In this document: piece after piece, positions 27,790 to 36,288 of the stretch
How positions within the stretch are numbered: the stretch's first letter is position 1
How the letters are laid out: every line of letters starts with the position of its first letter
Assembly: GCA_021323475.1 (NCBI GenBank)
Contig: JAJQJM010000005.1
Coordinates: forward strand, 1-44,446
Reading direction: 5' to 3'
Length of the DNA stretch: 44,446 nt
Source: Vampirovibrio sp.
GTDB taxonomy: Bacteria; Cyanobacteriota; Vampirovibrionia; Vampirovibrionales; Vampirovibrionaceae
Notes under the pieces: generated by a model
The model's database searches: none
The model's input: the letters and a program-made list of their open reading frames with translations, nothing else
What the model was told of the DNA's origin: nothing
Program-made: the position numbers and the translations under genes

Positions 27790-27821
27790 CAAAACACCGT
27801 TCCCTAGGGAACGGTGTTTTG
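27790..27821. terminator. Perfect 32-bp palindrome, probable terminator of the gene at 27852-29534 (-)
   Basis: CAAAACACCGTTCCCTAGGGAACGGTGTTTTG, perfectly self-complementary. Confidence 0.7.
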
Positions 27822-27851
27822 CAAACTTTTTATTATTAACGTTTCCAGCTA

Positions 27852-29534
27852 TTAAACGGCAGTGGGGGTTGGCATGGTTTCATTCAATAATTTACCGGCA
27901 ACACCTTCCGTCGCTTTTTCAGCGGCCGTATGGGTGCCATTGGCGGAAGCCCCAAACACCTTGTTATAAACCGTGTTTACCACGCCGGAATTGCTAATGG
28001 AATCCCATACGGAACCCAGACTGTTCCGGGCGCCTCTCAGGGTATCGCCGACATATCCGGCCCCTTGGCTGATGCGCTGGCCGGCCTGGTAGCTTAACGG
28101 CTCCTCTCCCGGAAAAGACTGAGTCTTAGGCGGCTGGCTCAACAAATCCGGTGGCTTGACCGGGGTTTTGCAGATCCCGCCCGGATGATTGAAATTCAGA
28201 ATCGCATCATCCACTTTGCCGCTGACCGTGCTCTTGATGCCGGAAGCGGAAGTACCAGCCCAGGTTAAGCCGTTAGATACTTTGGATTGTGCCCACGGAA
28301 GAAAGGTTTCCAATGTGTTACTGACTGCCTGACGGGTGTCGTAAAACCAGGGTCTTTCGTTTGGCAAGCAGACTTTTAAGTGATTCGCGGCTTCTTCAAT
28401 CGAACAGGTTCCGTTATTAACCGCACCCTTGATGGCGCTGGTAGCGTTCCCAGCGGTTTCCTGCGCGACCTTGCCGAAGCCCAGACCGGACACAGCGGAC
28501 GCCAGTCCGGCCGCAGCGGCGGAAGCCTTTTGCTGAGCCACAAATCGAAGTGGCGTATCCGCAGCGTTACAAACTGCGTTTTGGGCACCATTCAAGAATA
28601 TATTCTGAACTTTCTCCTGCACCGGCGCCGGACAGATACCCCCCGGATACCTGAAGTTCAACAGCACATCGCCTAATTTACCGCTGGCTTGCGAAGCAAA
28701 GCCTTTTGCAGCGGACATCGCCATGGGAATATATTTTGCGCCACTTTTCAGTGCATCTTCCGCCATGACCGGCATCAGCGGCACACCATATTGTCTGGCA
28801 GCGAGTGCTAGTCCACCACCAGCCACGGCTAAAATACCCAAACCGGTTCTTCTGCTAATCCAGCTGCCGACTTTTTTCTCAGCCGCCTTGATGTCTTTTT
28901 TGACGGTATCCTCGATAACCTCACCATGACTGATCGCTGTGGCCGCCGCTTTAGGCTTGGCAGGCTCCTTGCCGTCCGTATCCCCATCGGGGGTGGTTAT
29001 CGGCTCTGCCTGTTTCGCCTTGGCATCGTCGGAGTTCTTGGCCTTGTCGGTTTCATCCGTGGAGACGTTCGTCACTTTCTTCTCGTCACCGTTGGACTCG
29101 ACGGCATCAGGCGTTTTTGCATCTTCCCCGGTCGGACTTACCGGATCATTCGGCGTAGCAGGGGTGCTGGCAGGTTCACTATTGTGATTTTTATAGAAAT
29201 GATGCGCTACAAGAGCACCTAACGTAGCCGCCCCGATTCCCAGACCCCATTTCAAGAGTGAGTTGCCGCCATCGGAGGCCGGTGCCTGCTGGCTGAAAGC
29301 GGGGACTATAGGAGGTTGGGCCTGCGGGTTTTGAAACTGCGGAGCCAAAGGAGCAGGATGGAAGGCCGGTCTACCCGGTGGAGCCCAAGCAACGTTCGGA
29401 CGGTTAAAGTTACCGTACGGAACGCCTATGGCAGTATTGACCAGCATTGGCCTGGGGGCACCCGCACTGGCGTAATTCGGGAAGTAAGGCGATCTGTAGC
29501 CTGGTGCCGGGTATGACGGGAAACTGCTGCTCAT
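27852..29534 (-). CDS. Lineage-specific hypothetical: Pro-rich N-terminus, TM segment, internally repeated C-terminal region
   Basis: Probable ATG at 29534 (MSSSFPSYPAPGYRSPYFPNY); GLGIGAATLGALVAHHFY; repeated KxxDxxLNFxxPGGIC unit. Confidence 0.65.
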   Translation of the reverse strand: MSSSFPSYPAPGYRSPYFPNYASAGAPRPMLVNTAIGVPYGNFNRPNVAWAPPGRPAFHPAPLAPQFQNPQAQPPIVPAFSQQAPASDGGNSLLKWGLGIGAATLGALVAHHFYKNHNSEPASTPATPNDPVSPTGEDAKTPDAVESNGDEKKVTNVSTDETDKAKNSDDAKAKQAEPITTPDGDTDGKEPAKPKAAATAISHGEVIEDTVKKDIKAAEKKVGSWISRRTGLGILAVAGGGLALAARQYGVPLMPVMAEDALKSGAKYIPMAMSAAKGFASQASGKLGDVLLNFRYPGGICPAPVQEKVQNIFLNGAQNAVCNAADTPLRFVAQQKASAAAAGLASAVSGLGFGKVAQETAGNATSAIKGAVNNGTCSIEEAANHLKVCLPNERPWFYDTRQAVSNTLETFLPWAQSKVSNGLTWAGTSASGIKSTVSGKVDDAILNFNHPGGICKTPVKPPDLLSQPPKTQSFPGEEPLSYQAGQRISQGAGYVGDTLRGARNSLGSVWDSISNSGVVNTVYNKVFGASANGTHTAAEKATEGVAGKLLNETMPTPTAV

Positions 29535-29773
29535 TGGGAATTCCTTATACTTTGGCTCGGAATCTTGAAGTAACCTTTGAAAAACCACTCAACAGGTGTT
29601 TGTGTCGTTTTGCCCGTGGGATACTTCATAAAACTTAATCAAAAAGGGATAACTGGCTCAGCATAGATACAACATGGATATCCATGCCTCAACGTGAGTA
29701 CGAGTGGAACCGGCCTTTGGCGTTTAGTGTAACCCTTCAACCGTAAACTTCAATTCCCGCCGGTATCAGGCAG

Positions 29774-29803
29774 TCATCCGGTAACGTTCAGGCAACCGGA
29801 TGA
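29774..29803 (+). other. Hairpin upstream of hsp20
   Basis: TCATCCGGT-AACGTTCAGGCA-ACCGGATGA, 9-bp perfect stem. Confidence 0.45.
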
Positions 29804-29998
29804 TTTAAATTATTAAAAAATTCTTAAGGAATAGATCCTTAAAAAGGCGTATTCATAGGGATTTCAGCCCGCCAAAATAAAAAAAATCTTAATAAAACCC
29901 GCCTTATCAAAAAGCATTTCTATAATGAGCATACATCGTTAAATTAGCTGTTTCCAATACGTTGCAGCCTAACCGATAAGCAGGAAAGGAGTCGATTT

Positions 29999-30439
29999 AT
30001 GTCTATGCTGAAATGGGCATCGCCATTGGATGAAATTGATATGCTCCGCAAGGAAATCGATAACGCGTTTGCCGCAACCACCGCTACAAACGGCACCGGA
30101 CTCAATCCGGCGGTAGAGGTGGTGGAAACGGAAAATGCCTACCGGTTGCGCATCCCGTTACCCGGCTTACCCACCGAGAATTTAAGCGAGCATATCCACA
30201 TTGACGCGACTCAAAAAAACCTCACCCTGTCCGGTGAAATGCCCCCGCCGGAACTTCAACCGGGCGAAAAGGCGTTGATGACCCAAATTCGCTATGGCAA
30301 GTTTTATAAGCAGCTAAGTTTCCCGGACGGCATTGACCCGGAAACCATAGAAGCCAGCTACAGCGCAGGCATGCTGGAAATCCGGCTTCCTAAAGCATCC
30401 GCTTCCCAAAAGCGCAGTGTGCAAATCCAGGTGAAATAA
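29999..30439 (+). CDS. Hsp20/alpha-crystallin small heat-shock protein
   Basis: LNPAVEVVETENAYRLRIPLPGLPTENLSEHIHIDATQKNLTLSGE...FPDGIDPETIEASYSAGMLEIRLPKA; AGGAGT SD. Confidence 0.93.
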   Translation: MSMLKWASPLDEIDMLRKEIDNAFAATTATNGTGLNPAVEVVETENAYRLRIPLPGLPTENLSEHIHIDATQKNLTLSGEMPPPELQPGEKALMTQIRYGKFYKQLSFPDGIDPETIEASYSAGMLEIRLPKASASQKRSVQIQVK

Positions 30440-30516
30440 CTGTCTCGTCAGCAATCTATTTTCCTACACATCACTATCTCCACAGAGGGGGATGTCCACT
30501 CTGATTCTCCCAGGAT

Positions 30517-30600
30517 CCCCACCGGGTCTGCGTCTGATTTCTGTAATCTTGGTTATTGCAAGATTATCAGGGTTCTAATTCGGCCTCAGATGCGGTGGGG
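30517..30600 (+). ncRNA. Candidate structured RNA element / complex 3' UTR after hsp20
   Basis: P1 CCCCACCG(30517-30524)/CGGTGGGG(30593-30600); P2 CGTCTGA(30531-30537)/TCAGATG(30586-30592); P3 CTGTAATCTTG(30541-30551)/CAAGATTA(T)CAG(30559-30570). Confidence 0.4.
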
Positions 30601-30821
30601 TTTATTATACGTTTAACTATATAACCAATTAGATATTACCCGATGGAGGGAGGTCAGCTATTGGCGATCGTGTTATTTTTTACGCAGAGGAAGGAAAGAT
30701 TACTAACAATACACCATCACCCGCAAGCGCTGCTTGCAGTCCGCAGTCTGCAATAGCGACAGTACCAACGGTTTATCCCTGATACATCCCTTGAAATGAG
30801 TGCAAGAGGAGGTTGGACCCT

Positions 30822-31004
30822 ATGGTAATTTCCAATGCGAAATACAACAAAAAACACGGCAGCACCAGAAACAAGGCCTTTGTTCACGGCTTTGACGATG
30901 ATGGCCTGGTGAATCCGCTGGATTCCGGTACCGACATTCATGATGTATACATTCCACGCTACGAAGAATTAACCTTTTTAAGCGTTGATGAATTGACAAA
31001 ATAA
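30822..31004 (+). CDS. Small (~60 aa) hypothetical protein
   Basis: AGAGGAGG SD before ATG 30822; VISNAKYNKKHGSTRNKAFVHGFDDDGLVNPLDSGTDIHDVYIPRYEELTFLSVDELTK; terminator directly downstream. Confidence 0.6.
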   Translation: MVISNAKYNKKHGSTRNKAFVHGFDDDGLVNPLDSGTDIHDVYIPRYEELTFLSVDELTK

Positions 31005-31028
31005 TTTTAAATTTTTATTAAACAATTT

Positions 31029-31058
31029 AAAGGCCATAGTTTCCACACTATGGCCTTT
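31029..31058 (+). terminator. Rho-independent terminator
   Basis: AAAGGCCATAG-TTTCCACA-CTATGGCCTTT, 11-bp perfect stem. Confidence 0.8.
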
Positions 31059-31174
31059 ATGTATGGGTTTCAGCCAACGCATCCATTACCATTCAATTCA
31101 TTGCGCAATATTATTTGTTAAGTTGCTTAACTTACTATATACAGCGTAGTAAACGGCAATTAATATACGATCAT

Positions 31175-31419
31175 TGCTTGGTGTAACCAAGTTGATTTCG
31201 GGGAAAGCCCATTCAATCGGTTTCCGGTTGACTTTACCCTCGGGGTTGACGGATTGGAGAGTTCAGCACAGCGTGATTTTAGGAGTTTATCTCAATCACA
31301 ATGATCACTGAAAAACAGCCTTTTTTGGTAATCCCTCTTTCCGGTTTCGGAATCAAGTGTGACACGGGCTTAACCACAGCCTGTCCATCGCATCTTCATT
31401 CCTAAGGTTGCACCAAGCA
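31175..31419 (+). ncRNA. Candidate multi-branched structured ncRNA, family unknown
   Basis: Closing helix TGCTTGGTGTAACC(31175-31188)/GGTTGCACCAAGCA(31406-31419), 13 of 14 canonical plus one G-U/A-C-type mismatch; inner helices 31192-31200/31348-31356 and 31202-31207/31337-31342; local hairpins TCAATCGG-TTT-CCGGTTGA (31213-31231), GTGATT..AATCAC (31273-31299), ACGGGCT-TAACCAC-AGCCTGT. Confidence 0.45.
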
Positions 31420-31459
31420 TTTCCTCATTCAATTTTTAGGTTGGTATTTTCCTTATTTT

Positions 31460-31506
31460 AAATTCATGAAAGCTAAATTGGCTTTTCATGGAATTTAATT
31501 TTTTTC
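31460..31506 (+). terminator. Terminator-like hairpin + T-tract downstream of the ncRNA candidate
   Basis: AAATTCATGAAAGC-TAAATTG-GCTTTTCATGGAATTT (bulged stem) then AATTTTTTTCT. Confidence 0.55.
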
Positions 31507-31584
31507 TGGTATTATCCTCGATTGTCATAACATTTTTTTGCAATCGAATATTATGACCATTATCAATACGCTATACTAAAATCT

Positions 31585-32295
31585 ATGAGTGTTTTGATTG
31601 TGCATCATGTGGCGGGCAATACGTTGGGGCCGCTGGAGGCGGTTTTAACGGCTAAGAAGCTACCGTTTCAGTACGTGGATTGCCATCACCTTACCCCGGC
31701 GCGGATTGAGCTGGAAAACGCCCGTGGGCTGATTATTCTGGGCGGCAAGGAAAGCGCGGCGGATGATCAGATTCACGCCTTCATGCAGCTGGAGCAGCAA
31801 ATGATTCGCAATGCCATTCAGCAAAATTTGCCGGTATTCGGCATCTGTTTGGGCTCGCAACTGATTGCCCGGAGCCTGGGCGCCACTGTGGAACGCAACA
31901 GGCTCAACGGGCAGGACGTGAAGGAAATCGGCTGGACACCGCTCATGCTAACCGAAGCAGGAAAAGCCGATCCGGTGCTTTCCAGGCTGGAAGGAGCCCC
32001 GCAATTTCAGTGGCATGAGGATACCTTTCACCTGCCGCCGGATGCGGTGCATTTGGCGGCTTCCGAATTATGCCCAAGGCAGGCGTATAAATTGAACCAT
32101 CCGGGCGGAAAAACCTATGCGGTGCAGTTTCACCCGGAAGTCAGCCTGCCGGTGATTCAAGCCTGGTTGCGCGCTTCCAATTCGCTGGATCCAGCCCGAA
32201 AGGCGACCATCTGGGCGGAAAGCAAGCAATCTTTTCAACAGCGGCATGCAGCCAGCTACGCGATGTTTCAGGCGTTTTGCGATTTGGCGTTTTAA
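31585..32295 (+). CDS. Class I glutamine amidotransferase (GMP synthase-like GATase)
   Basis: ARGLIILGGKESAADD, LPVFGICLGSQLIARSLGA (Cys nucleophile), WHEDTFHLPPDA, YAVQFHPEV. Confidence 0.92.
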   Translation: MSVLIVHHVAGNTLGPLEAVLTAKKLPFQYVDCHHLTPARIELENARGLIILGGKESAADDQIHAFMQLEQQMIRNAIQQNLPVFGICLGSQLIARSLGATVERNRLNGQDVKEIGWTPLMLTEAGKADPVLSRLEGAPQFQWHEDTFHLPPDAVHLAASELCPRQAYKLNHPGGKTYAVQFHPEVSLPVIQAWLRASNSLDPARKATIWAESKQSFQQRHAASYAMFQAFCDLAF

Positions 32296-32425
32296 CACTT
32301 AACAAACGGTTTAATCGGGATCGCCCTGGGGAATTTGGAACACATAGTTTCCGGATTCCAATTGAATTGGGGTTTGGGGTCTTGCTCGTACTCAAGGCGC
32401 AATAATTAAAAAGGACATGATTCTG

Positions 32426-32860
32426 ATGAAAACCGCTCACTTTTCTCTGACATTGGGGGTTCTAGGACTGGCTGTGCTGCTGCTGAACGGTAGCGGCTAC
32501 GCGAAGGATGACTACGGCAAACAGATGCAGGAAAACCGGCAAACCACCCGGCAGCAAAATCACGAAAACCGGAAAGAAACCCATCAGCAGGCCAAGCAAA
32601 ACCGGGAAGAAATGAAGCAGGAAAACCGGGAAACTATAAAGTCCGCCAAGGAAGCCAACCACAGCGATTCCAGCCTGACCCCGGAGCAACGCAAAGCCAA
32701 TATGGTGGCCGCCCGCGAAAAAATGAAACAGAACCGCCAGGAAACCAAGACCGAAAATAGTGAACTACGCAAATCAACGCACGAGGAAAATAAGGCCAAT
32801 CGGGAAGCCACCCGCAGCAAAAATAAGGAACTCCGCGAAGCCCGCCGCAGCGAGCATTAA
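32426..32860 (+). CDS. Exported, highly charged coiled/repetitive protein
   Basis: Signal peptide MKTAHFSLTLGVLGLAVLLLNGSGYAKD; then repeats rich in N/R/E/K/Q (QENRQTTRQQNHENRKETHQQAKQNREEMKQENRET...). Confidence 0.7.
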   Translation: MKTAHFSLTLGVLGLAVLLLNGSGYAKDDYGKQMQENRQTTRQQNHENRKETHQQAKQNREEMKQENRETIKSAKEANHSDSSLTPEQRKANMVAAREKMKQNRQETKTENSELRKSTHEENKANREATRSKNKELREARRSEH

Positions 32861-32905
32861 ATCAGACCATTAGTTTACCTTCAGTCCGCTTGGTCATTAC
32901 AAACA

Positions 32906-32939
32906 CCCAAAAGCCGGGTGGCAACGCCCGGCTTTTGGG
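32906..32939 (+). terminator. Rho-independent-type hairpin
   Basis: CCCAAAAGCCGGG-TGGCAACG-CCCGGCTTTTGGG, 13-bp perfect stem. Confidence 0.8.
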
Positions 32940-33174
32940 CTGGATAAATCCCGCTCAACCATAAAACAGGCTCAACACCATTTCCCACATGCCGTTTCAG
33001 CCGCATCAGCAGCCACCTGCCAGGAAGACTCATGCATAAGCTGGTGCTCAAAAATCAAGACCTTGATTGGGGGCCTCGATCAATCATTGTAAATCGATAA
33101 GAACATAGTTGTTTTTTTATTCTTACTGTGACATAATACGTTTATTCGAATGGCAAAGCGTGGAAAGTGAGTGA

Positions 33175-34059
33175 ATGAAGTTGAAGCCAGCCCTGGTTGG
33201 GGGCCTGATTGCTGCGCAATTTGGCCTTTGTGCCGTATTTGGCCTCGGTGTGTCTTCCCTGGCGGAAGATAGCAGCGGGAAAGCCTATGTTACCCAAAAT
33301 AGCAGCGTGGCTTCCGCAGTGGAGTACGACACCGCTTTCGGGGACAACTGGGAATCCGTTCGCACGTTTCGTCTGCTTCAACGGCTGGATAAGCCCCTGA
33401 AAGTTTATATTGAAACCCACCCGACCAACGCCTCGCTTTACAGGCCGCATTACCGTGATTATGCCATTGGTGCGCTGAAAAGCTGGTCTCAAGCCCTGGA
33501 CGGCAGGCTCACCTTCGTGCAAACCCAGCACCGCAAAGAAGCCGATATTACCCTGGATTGGGTTTCCAGTTTCGATGACAAGTATGTCGCCGGCATTACC
33601 AACTACAGCGTGGGTCATGCTTCGGTGGAAATCAAAACCGTCGGCATTCCCGATAAAGACATCAAGTGCAACATCATCCATGAAATCGGCCATGCCCTGG
33701 GCGTTACCGGCCACAGCAAAGACGCGGGCGATATCATGGTAGGTGTCCGCCGCTGGCGCCGGGACAATACCCCCTACGATCCCACTCTGTCCAGCCGCGA
33801 TGTACAGGCCATCCGCCGTTTATACAGCGCCTCCTGGCACAAGGGAGAAGATTTGTACGCCGCAAAAGCGCAATTCGTGCCCAATGCCCTTGCCAGTAAC
33901 GAAAAGCCCCAGCAGCAATCCACCGACAATACCACACCGTTGGAAACCGCCAGCAACGACGGCCAGTCCGCCGTAAAAGCGGCCCAGTCCAAGGTGAAAG
34001 GGGCTGCAGGCCAACCGGGCGTCCAACCGAAATTTCGCTATACCCAGATTTTTCCCTAA
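33175..34059 (+). CDS. Matrixin-like zinc metalloprotease, exported/membrane-anchored
   Basis: HEIGHALGVTGHS (HExxHxxGxxH), Met-turn-like DIMV; N-terminal hydrophobic segment PALVGGLIAAQFGLCAVFGLGVSSLA. Confidence 0.87.
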   Translation: MKLKPALVGGLIAAQFGLCAVFGLGVSSLAEDSSGKAYVTQNSSVASAVEYDTAFGDNWESVRTFRLLQRLDKPLKVYIETHPTNASLYRPHYRDYAIGALKSWSQALDGRLTFVQTQHRKEADITLDWVSSFDDKYVAGITNYSVGHASVEIKTVGIPDKDIKCNIIHEIGHALGVTGHSKDAGDIMVGVRRWRRDNTPYDPTLSSRDVQAIRRLYSASWHKGEDLYAAKAQFVPNALASNEKPQQQSTDNTTPLETASNDGQSAVKAAQSKVKGAAGQPGVQPKFRYTQIFP

Positions 34060-34106
34060 TCGCTCCAGAATCAAAATCAATCTTCTGTTGAATTGGGAAA
34101 TTGGGC

Positions 34107-34538
34107 TTATTTGAAACGAATGGTGCCCTTCATCATGTTCATGCCGCACTGGAATACCATCTCGCCGGGGGCATGAGGCTTGATTTCCACAATCTGAGCT
34201 TCATGGACCGGCAAGGGAATATTCACGTTCTCGGAGGGAATGACCAAGTCTTTATCGCAGCTTTCCACACCGGCCTCTTCATCCCGGTAAAACTCGATTT
34301 TCAGAGGTTTATTCGCCTGCGCCTCAATGGTGCCCGGATGGTAGCCATGTTTCACCAGGACTTTCACCGTCTGCACCCCATCCGGCCCTTCCACAGCAGC
34401 TACCGGCTTGGAAGCGGCGCAGCCGCTGACCAGCAGGGCCGTTCCTGTCAGGCAAATCACGCTTGCCCCTAACAGCAGACCAACGCGCAGCATGGCACGA
34501 CCCTGGTTTCTTCGGCGAGGATTCGCCCGGCGGGTCAT
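34107..34538 (-). CDS. Cupredoxin-like lipoprotein
   Basis: Lipobox LLVSGC; VKVLVKHGYHPGTIEAQANKPLKIEFYRDEEAG...APGEMVFQCGMNMMKGTIRFK (C..M metal-ligand loop). Confidence 0.78.
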   Translation of the reverse strand: MTRRANPRRRNQGRAMLRVGLLLGASVICLTGTALLVSGCAASKPVAAVEGPDGVQTVKVLVKHGYHPGTIEAQANKPLKIEFYRDEEAGVESCDKDLVIPSENVNIPLPVHEAQIVEIKPHAPGEMVFQCGMNMMKGTIRFK

Positions 34539-34750
34539 CGTTCAATCCTTTTGGTGGCTTTGCAATGGATGCAAATGTAGTTGGGCTGCCCCCAGGAATC
34601 TTCGCCCTGGTAGCTCATCGGCTCGCCGCAACGGCAAATCACGCCTTCCGGCTCCGCACTCAGTTGACTGCCCTTGCATTGGGAATTCATACACTTGTAA
34701 CGCTCTTCAACCATAATGGTCCGACCGTTGCAAACCACGCAGCGTTCCAT
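34535..34750 (-). CDS. Small double zinc-ribbon protein
   Basis: MERCVVCNGRT...YKCMNSQCKGS...ICRCGEPM...YICIHCKATK; 4-nt ATGA overlap with the next gene; start at 34750 preferred over 34789. Confidence 0.7.
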   Translation of the reverse strand: MERCVVCNGRTIMVEERYKCMNSQCKGSQLSAEPEGVICRCGEPMSYQGEDSWGQPNYICIHCKATKRIER

Positions 34751-34838
34751 GGGGATAATCTCCTCCGACCTGACCTTACACTGGGACAACCTGTTCTTAT
34801 TGTAAAACGGACACCCCGTTCGGGATCAACCTCAAGTG

Positions 34839-35063
34839 TTAATCCAGCTTGCTGGCACCCATGATATTGCCCATCAGCAGGTTCACCGCCACCCGATCAC
34901 CCGGCTGAGGGTTGGGGTAAAAGGCTTCCGGGTTGATGCGCATTTGCTGAACCGCCTCGCTTCCCGCCACTTTGTAGGAAATTTCGTAGTAAGGGCTGGC
35001 ATGGATGCTGATGGGCTGGACTTCCAGCAGGGTAATCTCCAGGGTTTGTTGCAAGCCGATCAT
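34839..35063 (-). CDS. Small hypothetical protein
   Basis: AGGAGGA SD before ATG; MIGLQQTLEITLLEVQPISIHASPYYEISYKVAG...NPQPGDRVAVNLLMGNI. Confidence 0.6.
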   Translation of the reverse strand: MIGLQQTLEITLLEVQPISIHASPYYEISYKVAGSEAVQQMRINPEAFYPNPQPGDRVAVNLLMGNIMGASKLD

Positions 35064-35199
35064 GGCGCAATCCTCCTTGTGGTGTTCATGTTACGGCCAC
35101 CATACTACGCCCGGAAGATCTTCTCAAGGCTGACACCGGAAGCGGAAAAAGGTAAACTGAGGAATTAGGAAAAAATGAATTAAACGGGATTGAGCATAA

Positions 35200-36270
<1,071 letters not shown>

Positions 36271-36288
36271 GCGGATGTCAGCATCTTC

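Noticed and set aside
31175-31419. tmRNA, RNase P or SRP RNA identity for the structured element
   Set aside because: GGGGAAAGCCC and GACACGGGCTTAACC loosely recall RNase P conserved regions, but the other universal RNase P blocks are missing and the length is too short. No tmRNA tRNA-like ends or tag ORF, and no SRP GGAAGCAGCC-type motif. Left as unclassified.
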